From positions 805,752-869,751 of the forward strand of contig BDSI01000022.1 of NCBI GenBank assembly GCA_003117195.1: a stretch of 64,000 bases of DNA. Direction: 5' to 3'. The translations under genes were made by a program, and so were the position numbers. Below, in pieces: positions 11,458-23,748 of this stretch. The stretch is from Eudorina sp. 2006-703-Eu-15. Its lineage: Eukaryota; Chlorophyta; Chlorophyceae; Chlamydomonadales; Volvocaceae. The notes beneath the pieces are model-generated. The model made no database searches and was not told where the DNA came from. It saw nothing but the letters and a program-made list of their open reading frames with translations. Numbering within the stretch: position 1 is the stretch's first letter; every line of letters begins with the position of its first letter.

Positions 11458-14400
11458 ATGCGCAACGTGTTGAGTGCTGCCCTACTTGTTTTTAGTGGAG
11501 TTCAAGCAGCGCTGTTTCTGGACCCAGAAGTTCCTTTGGCACCTGCGTCTTGGGCCATCATCTCCGTCTGCGTCTGGCTGCTGTTTGTGCTAAGCAAGGG
11601 AGGATGGTCGCACCTATCAGCAAATGATATGATCAGAGTTGCCTTTGGTATCTTCGCGGCTGTATCCTTCCTGCATTTTCTTCAACTGGACACAGACTTT
11701 AAGGCAAGCAACTTGACGTTTCTACAGTTCGAAGCATCAGGCGACTTGTTGATACACATTGGAACAAGACCTGAGCTTGTTCGCGTTCACAAATGTTCAG
11801 GGTTGGAGCTCCGTATATTACTTCTGCGGCAGAAAGCTTCAATACTGCAGCTGCAGCTTTCGATGGAACTTTCAGGGATGGATGAAAGCAGCAGTCCTCT
11901 GGCAGTTCGTGCTTTCAGCCACCCTTGGAGCACAGCAGCTGCTGATACAGGCTGGACTCGGCGGCCTACTACCGGGTACGGGTGGTTGCCGTCCTGTGTC
12001 GCATGCTGTCCCGTTTCGCGTCCGTCTCAGTAACGCGGCCCGGAGCACAGGCACGGTGGTTGGGGGAACGGGCGCGATGGTGGAAAGAACCTGCACTGGG
12101 TTCGTGACGTTGTGGCCGTCCTAGACGCGGTCCATTGTAGCTGCCCCATTGTAGCTGCCCAAGACCAGCGGCTCCAGAGGCATCAACTTGGGGTGGCGTC
12201 CAACGAGAGCGCCATTCAAACCCGACTTGCTGCACACACCGGCGCTTAGCAGCAAGAGCTGTCAGGGCTGCTAGCATGCTGTACCAGCGAGCCTAGCGCG
12301 CTGAACCAGCCACGCGGCGGCGCTGCCGCCCCCAAATCCTGCCACAGGCGAGGAGGCGGTCACACGCGAGTCTTTCATCTCCATCGGCTGGCGCCTGATC
12401 CCGTACTGGCTAAACAACTGGGAGCAGCAGTGGGGCGCTGAAGTTTCATCCATGACGTTTGAGTTACCCCACTTCGCGGTGCGTTTATCGGCAGCGAAGT
12501 AGTAGCCCGGCCCAGTGAATGGCACTTCACCTGTCGCACACGTATGTGGGACACACCTGCCCACAGGGCTGCCGACATCTGACACAGGGGCGCAGGGGGG
12601 TTGGGCCTCCGGTGGGCGCCGCGCTATGTGCCAGGCGGTTGCGCAAGGCGAAGGGTGGCGTCTCTCTCGCACCGGCGCCGACCGCGTTGGTGTCGGCATG
12701 TTTCCTCTCCAGCACCGTTCTCATTTGCCATGCAGCCCCGTTGTCATGACAGGGGTTCCTGCGCGCTGAATGCTCCGTCGTCGCGCCCGCTTCGTTTCCG
12801 CGCAGGTGGAGCTCTTGATCATCCTGCCCTGTTGCCAGGTGCCTGAGGAAGGGTAACAACGAACGGGTAGACCTGTATGAGCTGCGTCTGCGGGGGAGCG
12901 CGTGGGTGATTCTCTGGACGTTGGGGTTGCGGACTCAGTGCTGGCTAGGCAGCCGTTTTCTGTGCTGCTTGCTATCCGGCTGTACTTCTCGCGGCGTGGC
13001 ACTGCAGCGCGCTCTATCTTGACCCCCGTCATTTCGCGGGTCATCCGGTCGCCGTCGGTTCGATGGCGTTGTCGCCGACTTGACTGTTACAGCACGAGCG
13101 GGTTTCGACGGAACGAGCCCCAGTTAACGGCCAGCTGCATTTCGACTGCGGCAGAGGCGGCGCAGGCCATAGGCGTGGAGCCTATGACCGGATTCAGCGC
13201 CGGACAAGGCAGCGCGTGGGGATCTCGCCGATGTGCTGGCGCCCCCACTGCGGCCTTGCTGTCCGATTGACATGCGCGTAGCCGGCCGAAGACCCTTCGG
13301 GCTTAAGGCCCTAGAGGCACCTCGCCGATCCTTGTGTGCAGAAGTCCCCTCAATCCCCGGGCTGTCTAATGTCCACCTACCTACCTACCTGCCCGTCCTA
13401 CCTTCTCAACATACCTGCCTGCCGGCCTACCTAACTACCCTACTCGTTGCCTGGCTGCCTGGTGCTCAGATCATCTGCTCGCGGTTGAGGGTGTTGGTCA
13501 CACCCCAGGTCAACGTGCTGCTGGGGCCGGGGCAGGGCGGGCCCGACGACGGACCCTTCGTACGGGAGGACTTTGCGCCCAACGTGCTGCAGGTGCGCCG
13601 CGGGGCCGTGCTGGGGGCGCTGGCGCCGCTGCCCGTTGCCGGGGAGATGCCGGTTGCGCATCCACGCGGTGCCGGAACGCCTCCCTCCCGGGACGCAAAG
13701 AGTTGCAGAATCTCCCATGCAACTGGGGCGCACGGGTGTTTAAGGAGAGGCAACCTCCGAAACAGCTAGAAGCGCGGTTGCCTGTGCGGCCGGTGCGTGC
13801 TGCTGTGTCGGTCACTGCTTCAGGTTCTTGCCCCTTCGGGCGTCCGATGCATCGCACCAGAGCTGATGCCGGACGGCATGGGGGGTTACCCCGTCTGCGG
13901 CTGGCATGTTTTGCCTCGGCAGTGCATGACATACCACGCAACTGGCAAACTGGTGCGTCCTGCAGGGCTTCTGGGAGCGGCGGCCGGAGCAGCGGCGGTT
14001 CCTGCCTCGTGCCCGGTAAGGGTGAGGGCTTGAGGGAGGAGCGCAGGGCGCGGTGTGTGTGCGGCAGGGGGCGGATCTCTGCCCGCGGCAGGTGGCGAGG
14101 ACACGACGCAATGACAGCCGCGGATCCAGACCTTGGATCCTTGGTACACCTCCTGCGGACATCGGCTTGCGTCTTCCCCCCTTCGCAACTGCCGGTGCCA
14201 CCCAGCACAACACCCGCGCACCCGCACCACCTGCCGTCACCGCCCACATCACCGCAACCACGTCTCAACAGTCAACACCATGTGCCTCCCACACGCCACG
14301 CGGGGCGTCGCGTACCGGGCTTCTTAAGTTCTTATCCTCCCTTGCAAACCCCGCCCCGCGTGGTGGCGCTTGTGCGCTCGGTGTGCGCCGTCCCACGTGC

Positions 14401-17400
14401 AGGAGCAACCTGCGCGTGCTGGCCTTCCTGACGGGCCTCACTGCCCTGGCGGCCCTGAATGCGACCCTAGTGCCGCTGTACCTGGAGGGGCAGGCTGCAG
14501 GCGCGGCCAGCACAGCCGCCGTGGCCCTCATCGGCCGCCACCCGGACTGGCTGGACGCACGGGTGGGGCTGCTCGCACCGGGCGCGGGCGCGGGCGCGGC
14601 CAACACCACAGCCGCGGAACGGGCGCTGCTGGATACGGTACGTGAGCGGTACGGCTGGTACGGCGCCATGGGCTGCAGCGATCGGGAGCCGTACTCGAGG
14701 AGCGTGGCGAAGCACGCTGCGGAGCTGCAGCGCATGCAGGTGGGTTGTGGGAGGGAGGGAGGGGGAAAGTGGGAGGGGAGGGAGGTTGGCGGGCAGGGTT
14801 AGAACCAATATTGTCCAGGGTGTTGTGGCGGGCGGCTGCGCTTCGGGTGAGCCAGGTGGGACCTGCGGACCTTGCAGATCAGCGTGCACCGGCAGCGCAT
14901 CTCCGGGTCGCTGCCTCAGCCGCTGGCGCCCTTTGTTCCGGCCCTCACTCTTGCTGCCAGGCCCCTACTTCTCAGTTCTCACCCACGCACCCACCCACCC
15001 TCTCCTCTCAGTCGGTCATGCCATATCACGCCTCCACCAGCAACGCCCTGCCCAGCACACCGTCGGCAGCAATTAATTTTGACGCACCAACCCACCCCCT
15101 CACCTGTCAAGCCTTTATCGGACGTTTGCTCTGGCAGCAGCGCAGTTAAAATATGTCTTCCAATTTCCTGTACCCCTGCCCCCTCACCCGGGGCTCACCC
15201 CACGTGGCCGCCAGGACCCGGAGCACCGCGCGCTGGTCCCGCTGGTGGAGTCCGCGCTCGCCATCATGCGCCTCTCCTGCGAGAAGTACTTTGTGCTGGT
15301 CGCCATCTACGTCGCGTTCCTGCTGTTCAGGTGCGCGGCCGACTCCTTCGCCACGTGTCACGTGTCAATGCCACGTGCCTTCATTGGGGGAAGGGGGAAT
15401 GTAGCGCCAGGGAGCCCCACAGCGGCGGGCGGGCGACCGACGGCGGGCCCACACCGTGTCTCCGTGTGCTGCGACCATGATGGGGGATTGCGCAATGGGA
15501 GGGATGGCGAGCTCCCCTCAGACTGTCATCCATCTGCACAAAGTTGGTGCTGCTTGCCTGCCCCGCGACACCGCCTCTCCCAACCGAACTGTGTTCCGGT
15601 CCGCAACCGCCGGCTTAATGTGTGGACGGTCTAGCCCCTTCCATCGCGGGGGCGAAGGTGGTGCTGAGCTGCCTGTCCGCCTTGCGTGGGTGCGCCGTGG
15701 TTGTTCCTGGCCGCTGGCCAACGTCCCGTGGTTCCGCGCGGCGCTGAGTCTTGGTGTGCCCCTATGTGTTCCGCAGGGATGCGCCGCGTCCCGCGCGCGC
15801 CGTAATCCATCTGGTGGCTCGGGTCAGCGGCATTTTCCAAAAGGTGCGGACAGCGCCCCGGGGCTAGATGGCCACCGGGCTGGATGGTTCGGTAACCCAG
15901 CGCGCCGGCGGCGCGGGGCGGAGCCGCCGATTTGGGCGGAGGGGTGGGGACGAGCCACGGGGCCGCGCACAGCCGCGACAGCGCATGTCGCGTGGAACCG
16001 GGCCGGGCTGGGTCCAGCACCTGCCGCGCGTGTTGCCGGCGGTTGCGGGGCGGAGGGAATGGCGAAACCCAAATCACCTTGCAAGGCCACCAAACCACAA
16101 GGGTTCAGAGCCACGGTACAGCAGGTTGTCTGTCGAGCATGTAGGATTTAAGACCCCCGGGGACGAAATTTAGACAGGAGCGGTCACTAGCTGTCGGCCC
16201 CTCCCCGGCGCGAAGTGTTGGCGCCAATATGTCTTCCAATTTTCTTGCTGTTACGCCCCCCTCCCTGGCGCCACCCTTGTGGCGTCACACACCCACACAC
16301 CCACACACCCACACACCCACACACCCACACACCCACACACACCGGCACAGGTGATCCTGTGCGCCTTCCCCGCCGTCTGCTGGCTGTACAACGCCGGGTT
16401 CATATTCTCGCTGTTCGTGTCCGTCGTCTTCTGGGGCGGGCCGCTGCTGACCTTGTACGACACGGCGCGATCGGCGCTCCGGGAGGTGAGTCGTCAGGCA
16501 GGCGGGGCAGGGGGGCAGGGAGCAGGTGGGTGAGGGGACGCAGCCCTGCAACTCACTCCGACAAAAGGCACACACACACACACCGGTCTTTTATCTAAAC
16601 ACACACCCCAATCTCAGTTCTCTTTAACACCCCAGTCTGCGCTGCGTGCGTGGCCGGTGGCTGCCTTGGGGTGTCGAATTCGGCCGGGGGCTTGAGGGAG
16701 CCTCGGGTGTGGGCGTACGTGCCTGTGCGCGTGTACCTCTGTGCCATAACGTTATTCAGCTGTGGACGGATGCCGGATGGACCAAATGGTTTTGCACGAC
16801 CTGGATGGGAACCGCACGCGCCTCGCCGTCCACCCAACACCGGCATATCGTCGGCACCTCTCACGGTACAGGACAATGGAGGCACACACACACACGCGCG
16901 CTTGCATGGCCTGCCGATCAAAATGCACACGTGCGTAAGTTATATGATAGGTATATCTGCACCTGGGTTCGGTCGGTCGGGTTTCTTTTCTAAACACACG
17001 TGCGCTTCCACTCACGCGCGGCTCACCTTTGTCGAGCGCGCGCACACGCAGCTCTAGGGTTCGTTGCACCTTGTCATAACACAAGCCACCGACCTGGCGA
17101 TGCCGCGGTCTGCCACCGCCTCCCCGCCCCCTCGCCCCTACATCCCTCTCGCCCCTCCCCCTCTGGCAGCAGCGCAGTTTGAAATGTCTACCAATTCCCT
17201 ACACCCCTACCCCTCGCCCCTCCCTCCCACCCGACAGGTGTCCATTCGGTCGCTGACGCCCGCCACAACCGAGCAAGTCAGCCGCATGGGTGGCAGCTGC
17301 GCCATTTGCTGGGGCGACATGACCGCCCAGCTGACGGACGCGGGCCTCCCGGTCGCCCAAGCCTCGCCATCGTCGTCGTCGTCGGAGGGCTGCACGACAG

Positions 17401-19712
17401 GCGGGCGCCGCGGTGTCCGCAGCAGTGCGGGTGGTGGTGATGGGGCTTGCGCTGCGGCTGTTGAAGCGGAGGGCGGCGCCGCCGCCGCAAACGCCTCGGA
17501 GGCGGAGACGGCCTCGGCGGCGTCCTTCGACTCTGCGTCGGCGGATTGGGATGCGAGGCCTGGAGGGACCCCGGATGACGGCGGGGCCGGGGCCGGGGGC
17601 GGGGGCGCCGCAGCGGTGAGCAGAGCGGCACTCGCAGGGCTGGTGAGGTCGGCGCCTGCGCCGGATGAGGAGGACTGCGATTCAGTGGGAGGGTCGCGGT
17701 GGCAGCACCAGCAGCTGCTGCACCAGACGCGGCAGCAGCAGGCGGGTGGGGTCGAGGCGGAGAAATGCCCGGGCGTGGACAGTGGCGACGGTGGCGCCGC
17801 GTGCAGCTCGTCCCCTGTGCAACAGCCGCCTGCCGCCTCGGCAACGCTTCAGCGCCGCGCATCGTGCGCAGGAGAAGCTGCTGCCGGCGAGGACGCGGCA
17901 GCAGCTGTGGCTGACGCCGGGGAGGAGGCGGTCGAGGGGTCGGTCGGCACCGGTGCGGGAGGCAGCGGGCCCGCGGGGGCCACGGATCCGCAGGCCGGAG
18001 GGCCTGGAGCTGCTGCGGGCGCGGCCGAGGAGCGGGCGCGGAACCAGGACGGCGAGACGGCGCCAGCGGCGGCGGTGGAGGGGGCGAGGGGTGACGGTCC
18101 GGACGGCAAGGCTGTAGGGTGGGCGCTCCCGTGTGGCCATGCGTACCACCATGAGTGCCTGCTGCAGTGGATGGACCAGTGCAGCTCCACGGGCGTGACC
18201 CCCACCTGCCCCATGTGCCAGCGGGGCATCCAGCTGCAGGTGCGGTGGCGCCTGCCACGCTTCCTGCGACGCGCACCAGGCGCCGAAGACCCCGCCACCG
18301 CGCGCCTGCTCGGCGTCGCGGGCGCCGCCGGAGGCGCCGCGGTCGCCGCGGCAGCGGCGGCAGCCGGAGGCGGCCGCCTGGCGGCTGTAGGCCATGGCGG
18401 CGCCGCCGGCGGCGCCGCCGGTGCCGCCGCCGCGGTTGCTGCCGCGGCGGGCGGCGAGGCGGCTGCTGGCGGGGAGGTCCTGGACGTGGTGCGGAACTTG
18501 GCGGGTATCGATGCGGGGCTGCAGGTGGTAGGGCTGCTGCAGCACCAGAGGGAGCTCCAGGAGCTGCTCCACGAAGCGCCGGCCATGGAGTTTGGGGACA
18601 TGCTCCGGGAGGCGCAGCCCATCATAATGCAGCACGCCGCGCAGGCGCACGCCGAAGCGGAGCAGCAGCAGCAGCAGCAACGACAACAACAGGACGAGGC
18701 GCCAGCGCCCCTGCTGCCGGATCTGCCGCAGGCGCTGCCAGACGCAGCGCAGGAGCAGGGCCAGGGTTCCGGCCTGCCGCCGCCTGGGCCATCGACGTCC
18801 ACGTCTGGGGCGCCGTCTGCGCCGCAGGCGATGCAGGAGCAGGAGCAGCTTCAGACGTCGACCTCGCGGGCACTGCCGGACGAGGTCGCACATCCGAGCG
18901 CGAGGGTGCCGGAACACGGTGCTGGCGTGGCTGTGTTCACGCAGCCCTCGGAAGCCGTATTGGGCCGAGTCCAATCCGCAGCCTGCGAGGTAACGGCACC
19001 GGCCGCCTGTAACCCAGCCACCAAACCTCTTGTGGGGTCAAGCTGTGTCAGCGCAATCCCGTCATCGACGGCGCCGCCGCCGCCGCCGCTGTGCGACGGA
19101 GACGCCGAGTTCCCTCGCGGAGCCGACCCTGATGGCGCTGACCCGGCGGTGGCGGGGCCACTGGAGGAGGGCTACGGCGGGAGAGCCGTAACCGGTGGAG
19201 GTACCAGTGGCGTCTGTAGCAGCCCGTCGAGTTCGTTGGCGGCGGCCGCCCTGGCGGCCGACGCGAGGGGCTCAGAGGCGCATCATGAGTGCTCGGCGGG
19301 CCAGGCAACACCAGCGGGGGGTGCCGCCGCTGGTGCCACGACGCCGCCGGCAGCGGCGGGCGCGGCTGGTAGCACCGTTACTTCTGACCCGCGGGTCGGC
19401 GCTGAGGACCCGGAGCTTGATCGGACGGGCGCAGCATCCTCCGCGGGGCGGATGACGTCGGGACTTCACGACCGCACGCCGTCAGCGGCCCCTGCCCAGC
19501 TCGGTGAGGGAGCTGGAAACGGGCCTGACATGTCGTCACAGCAACCGCCAAGGGGCCATCAGGGGCGGGTGCGCGGACCTGGATCGGCCCACGGCGGCGG
19601 CGGCGGCGGCTCCGAGCCGGGCGGCGACGAGCCGCAAGGGACGGCGGCGCAAGGCGCGGCGGCGCCGAAGCCGCGGCGCCGCCGATTCCTCTTCTGGCGG
19701 CGTAGACCCTAG
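11458..19712 (+). CDS. Polytopic membrane RING-H2 E3 ubiquitin ligase, HRD1/gp78-like
   Basis: Modelled exons: 11458-11703, 11801-11975, 12348-12478, 12806-12838 (tentative), 13509-13592, 13966-14015, 14403-14739, about 14878-14935 (end unresolved), 15215-15330, 15777-15843, 16351-16485, 17238-19712. Apart from the 14878 exon, adjoining phases agree. Hydrophobic segments include LSAALLVFSGVQAALFL, WAIISVCVWLLFVL, MIRVAFGIFAAVSFLHFL, VLWQFVLSATLGAQQLLI, LRVLAFLTGLTALAALN, YFVLVAIYVAFLLF and two in the VILCAFPAVCWLYN exon. The last exon (824 residues) holds the RING: CAICWGDM (cysteines at 17298 and 17307) and LPCGHAYHHECLLQW...CPMC (from 18132), separated by about 274 low-complexity residues. 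Downstream are a GLLQHQRELQELLHE helix, a Gln run and a basic tail RRRRFLFWRRRP. The CAIC-W and CGHxxHxxC spacing is that of ER-resident HRD1/gp78-type ligases, suggesting ER-associated degradation; location is inferred. A TGTAA follows at 19895. Confidence 0.7.
15127..15180 (+). repeat. Dispersed intron element upstream of a 3' splice site (copy 1)
   Basis: Contains GGCAGCAGCGCAGTTAAAAT, then ATGTCTTCCAATTTCCTGTA and CCCCTGCCCCC. It lies 35 bp before the acceptor at 15214. Related copies are at 17163-17215 and 51342-51395. A fragment is at 16229-16245 and an inverted copy at about 56612-56650. Confidence 0.75.
16286..16345 (+). repeat. CACACC-type microsatellite in an intron
   Basis: Tandem CACACCCA steps lead directly into the acceptor at 16350 of the membrane-helix exon. 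A further CACACA tract lies at 16569-16583. Confidence 0.8.
17163..17220 (+). repeat. Dispersed intron element upstream of a 3' splice site (copy 2)
   Basis: Contains GGCAGCAGCGCAGTTTGAAA, then ATGTCTACCAATTCCCTACA and CCCCTACCCCTCGCCCC, about 17 bp before the acceptor at 17237 that opens the RING exon. The pyrimidine-rich half acts as the polypyrimidine tract. Confidence 0.75.
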
Positions 19713-20391
19713 CACGGTAGAGTTTAGCAGGGCAGGGCAACGCAGTGTGGCCGGGTGCGTGCACCACACCGGATGCAACGTTGCGTTTGCGCTGTGCTGT
19801 GCTGTGTTGTTTATAAACTGCCGTTCATCCGGGCCAGGCACCGATCCGGCGCGCAGCACCCGCGCACCGGCCTTCTGTGCGCAACCGGGAATGGTGTAAA
19901 TGTCAACATGCAGGAGCGGGCTCGGAGGGCTTGCGGTTAGGCAGGAAGGCAGGTGCACGGTGCAGGTGCGGCACCGTGGCGCGGCGGGCCCACACGCAAA
20001 GCCCCTGCCGCACATACACTCCCGAGCGGAAGGGCGGGGGGAAGGCATTAATGAAATCATCGCCTGGGCCCGGGCAGGGGGCAATGAGGTTGTCGGAAGG
20101 TAAGCCGTCCGAACTTCGGATGATTCTGTATCCTTGTAGCCATGTTAAAACCCAACCCCAGGTGAACACGCACATTCGCGCCATGACGGGGTGAGGCAGC
20201 GAGGCGGCAGTCACCCATGCTGGCGTTGGCACCTTCATTGGGCAGCCCCGCTGACGGATGTGGCTGTTTCGGAACGCCACCGCAGGAATGGTTTCAACGT
20301 GTATATTTGGTTTCCTTGCGCCAACGGGCGTGGGTGTTGGGTTGGGAGGCGATGCGGCGACAGGCCGTCGGCAGCGGCAGCGGCGGTGTTG

Positions 20392-21180
20392 ATGACGTGG
20401 TGGCGGCGGTGACGGTGGTGGTGGTGGTGGCAGTGGCAGTGGCGGCAGCAGCGGCAGGGTTGAGTGGCAGTGGCGGCAGCGGCAGGGTTGACGGTGTGGT
20501 GGCAGTGGCAGTGGCGGCAGCAGCGGCAGGGTTGACGGTGTGGTGGCAGTGGCAGTGGCAGCAGCGGCAGGGTTGACGGTGTGGTGGCAGTGGCAGTGGC
20601 GGCAGCAGCGGCAGGGTTGACGGTGTGGTGGCAGTGGCAGTGGAGGCAGCAGCGGCAGGGTTGACGGTGTGGTGGCAGTGGCAGTGGCGGCAGCAGCGGC
20701 AGGGTTGACGGTGTGGTGGCAGTGGCAGTGGCGGCAGCAGCGGCAGGGTTGGCAGTGGTTGACGGTGTGGTGGCAGTGGCGGCAGGGTGACGGTGTGGTG
20801 GCAGTGGCAGTGGAGGCAGCAGCGGCAGGGTTGACGGTGTGGTGGCAGTGGCAGTGGGGCAGCAGCGGCAGGGTTGACGGTGTGGTGGCAGTGGAGTGGG
20901 GGGGGCAGGGTGACGGTGTGGTGGCAGTGGCAGTGGAGGCAGCAGCGGCAGGGTTGACGGTGTGGTGGCAGTGGCAGTGGAGGCAGCAGCGGCAGGGTTG
21001 ACGGTGTGGTGGCAGTGGTGATGGTGGTGGTGGCGGCAGGGTTGACGGTGTGGTGGCAGTGGCAGTGGAGGCAGCAGCGGCAGGGTTGACGGTGTGGTGG
21101 CAGTGGCAGTGGAGGCAGCAGCGGCAGGGTTGACGGTGTGGTGGCAGTGGTGATGGTGGTGGTGGCGGCGGGGTAGATGA
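20392..21180. repeat. Large minisatellite, about 45-bp unit
   Basis: Roughly 0.8 kb of imperfect tandem copies built from GGTTGACGGTGTGGTGGCAG, TGGCAGTGG and GGCAGCAGCGGCA, with shorter and mutated units interspersed. Long open frames on the minus strand here are repeat translations (His/Pro/Cys-rich) and are not genes. Confidence 0.92.
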
Positions 21181-21189
21181 TGTGACATG

Positions 21190-22673
21190 GGGCTTGGGCC
21201 TTGGTGTAGGCAGTGGTGGTGGCGGTGGTGGTGGTCCTCCGGCAACGGCCTCGTGTCGACCTCCTCGGTCGCGTGCTCCGGCTTGTGGGGGGTCCGGCTG
21301 GCGGGCATTCGCCATCTGATATATAGAGGAACGACGCGGCTGGGGTCGTGTACGCACACGTCTCACCACCCGGGCGCGCCCGGCCTGGTCAGGTCATCGC
21401 AGTATGGCCCCCATCGCAATCCGGCGCGCTGGGGGCGGACGGCGGTGGGGCGTGCGGGGGCGGGAGGGGGGCAGGTGTGCGCAGCAGAGCCGCGGTCGGG
21501 CAGGGAGGGCGGTGCAGGGTAGGAGCAGGGGGGCATGGTTTGAGGATCAGGGCACCGACTGGATGTGTTGTTGGAGTCGTGTTTGGAGGAGCAGGAAGCT
21601 CGCTTGCCGGGGAAGCGGAATGTGCGGTCGGACTGCCGTGTGGTATCGCGCCTTTGTGGATTGCCGGAACAGCATGGAAGCAGCTGCACGGAACAGCCGT
21701 CTTGATTACGTTTTCTTTTGAGAACGGTTGGCTGCCTGTTATCTTCTCACTCATTCCCTAACCGGAAAGCGTCCTCGCAGAGGCGTTATCTCCAACGCTG
21801 TGAGTTGGCCTGAGGCTGCCGCCCTCACTGCTCAAGCCTTGGAGCATCTCCGATTCGGGCCTCGGGCCGCGGTGTTCCCGTGTGAGGTGTCGCATTCGAG
21901 ACTTTCCAACCCAGCCTGGACTTGTCTCTTCGCCGTACGCTCCCCTGCCCCTAGCAAGCGAGCCTCGTCATAATTGCGCCATACTGAGCACTGAAGAAGA
22001 CTAGCCCAGGGATGTGAGTAATCCGGTAATTGTGTAGGGCATTGCCCTGCATCGATGGGAAGATAGGTATGGCACTCGGAACAGCTGACAATCTCGTGGC
22101 CCATTTGTCAATCAAAGCACTCCAACACCCTCCTAACCTGCTGGAGCAGCAGTCAGGCGAAATGGGGCGAAAACATCGTCCGCATGGCGCCGTACCTTGC
22201 GGAATGCAGGCAGGCAGGCGTTGCAACCTTTTTTAGGACTTAGGACCTGCAGCTGGTGCACCTGTAGGAGCAGTTGAGAGTGCAACCCCGCATGAGGATT
22301 CCCAGATCAACTGCCTATGCTCGAAACAAGGTTTGGCACGTTCGACACTTTACCGTACGAGTCGCAACGTACATGGCACATGTGCAAGGCAACCTCTTTG
22401 CCATATCAAGCCAAGACTGCTTGAAATTGGTGTTGTTCAAAATTAAATGGCGTTGTTGGTGATTCAACAATGCACTTCTATGTCGTGATTCCCGAAAGAA
22501 GACTTGGTCTCTCCTCACATACCTGAATGTTCACACCTTGTAATTTCAGCAATAACCAAACATCAAAGCTTTTTTAGCGGATTCTTCGGGTGCAAGGTGT
22601 TTCGCAACAGTCTTCTACCTTCTTGCGGGCCGAAGTCGTCCACAGATTTAACTTATTGAAGCTTCAGATTCAC
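21190..22673. other. Intergenic region before the TFIIA gene
   Basis: No exon assembled. The G-rich satellite gives way to a mixed and then AT-richer sequence from about 22360, which is the likely promoter and 5' UTR of the gene starting at 22674. The ATG at 22590 opens a longer frame into the first exon, but it adds residues without family resemblance. Confidence 0.5.
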
Positions 22674-23241
22674 ATGATGAAAGGAGATGCATCTAGCATA
22701 TACAAATGGGTGGTTGATGACGTCGTGGCCGGGATGGCGCCCGAGTTCCAGGCGGCCAACATTGACGAGTAAGCGTTGGCCTGGAGATGCAATAGTTGCA
22801 TCTCATTCGCATGTTCACGAGCACTCTGGTTCTCATTGCAGGGCGGTTCTTATGGAGCTGAAGCACAAGTGGGAGGAGAAGTTGAAGCAACAGGGCCTCA
22901 TTCGCGATGATAATGACCCTGGCGATGACCTCATGATGGGGCAGATGCAGTAAGTGAGCCCATCTGGTGTCGCGGCGCACGAACCAGGACTGTCGTCCTA
23001 ACTGCAAGACACATATTAACCCACACGCAGACGGGTGGTCGGCGCTGGAGGTGACGGGGATGATGACGACGGCGACGGGGCGGGCCCAAGCTATCTGGGC
23101 AAGCGGAAGGCGCCCGAGCCAGCCGCGATTGCTCCCATTCTGAACCCCGCATTTCAGGTGGCGCAGCAGTTCTTCGCAGCCTACACGCATCACTTGCAGC
23201 AGCACACGCTGCAGCTCCAACAACAGCAGCAGCTACAACTC

Positions 23242-23273
<32 letters not shown>

Positions 23274-23748
23274 GGCGCAGGCGCAGGCGCAGGCGCAGGC
23301 ACAAGCACAGGCGCAAGTGCAGGCGCAACAGCTTCAACAATTGGCGCAATTTGCGCTGAAGCAGGAGCAAGTGCAGCAGCAGGCGCAGCAGCAGCAGCTT
23401 GGCGCCCAGGGGGCCTCGCAGGCACCGTCGCAGCAGCATTACGGGTACTATCCACCCGGTGTCATTCCCCAACGGGACGGCGACGATGGGGCTGCGGGCG
23501 CTGATGGAGCGGGCACGAGCGCGGGAGGTGAGGGCGAAGCGGCACCGGAGGGCGACGAGGTGCTCTCAGAGGACGAGCACGATGAGAACGAGGAGGAGGA
23601 GGTGGTCGAGAACCTCATGATCGGACAGTTTGAAAAAGTGAATAAGATGAAGAATCGGTGGAAGGTTGCGATGCGGGATTGCGTGTTCCACATTAACGGG
23701 CGGGACTTCCTCTTCAAAAAGTGCACCGCGGAGTTTTCCTGGCAGTAA
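22674..23748 (+). CDS. Transcription initiation factor IIA large (alpha/beta) subunit
   Basis: Three exons, 22674-22768, 22842-22949 and 23031-23748; 306 residues. The N-terminal helical domain (residues 5-50) reads SSIYKWVVDDVVAGMAPEF and MELKHKWEEKL. The centre is low complexity with Gln and Gln-Ala runs (about 23208-23400). The acidic segment SEDEHDENEEEE leads into the C-terminal beta-barrel half, NLMIGQFEKVNKMKNRWKV, then RDCVFHINGRDFLFKK. This N- and C-terminal conservation around a variable spacer is diagnostic of TFIIA-alpha/beta, which with the small subunit stabilises TBP on the TATA box in the nucleus. ATG 22674 was chosen because it places the conserved helix five to seven residues from the start, as in the family. 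An ATG at 22590 is in frame and would add 28 residues. The TAA sits inside CAGTAAGT, so a splice at 23745 is formally possible, but the domain is complete. Confidence 0.95.

Noticed and set aside
13233..13769. Possible separate gene of 178 codons containing VNVLLGPGQGGPDDG
   Set aside because: Only 13509-13592 has splice signals and joins in phase to the next exon (GFWERRPEQRR); the rest is intron.
17278..18974. Minus-strand frames of 332, 430 and 317 codons under the RING exon
   Set aside because: GC-rich shadows of a real plus-strand exon; Arg/Pro/Ala composition and no motifs.
19903..21369. 488-codon minus-strand frame rich in His, Pro and Cys
   Set aside because: It is the reverse translation of the 45-bp minisatellite; periodic composition and no splice or start context.
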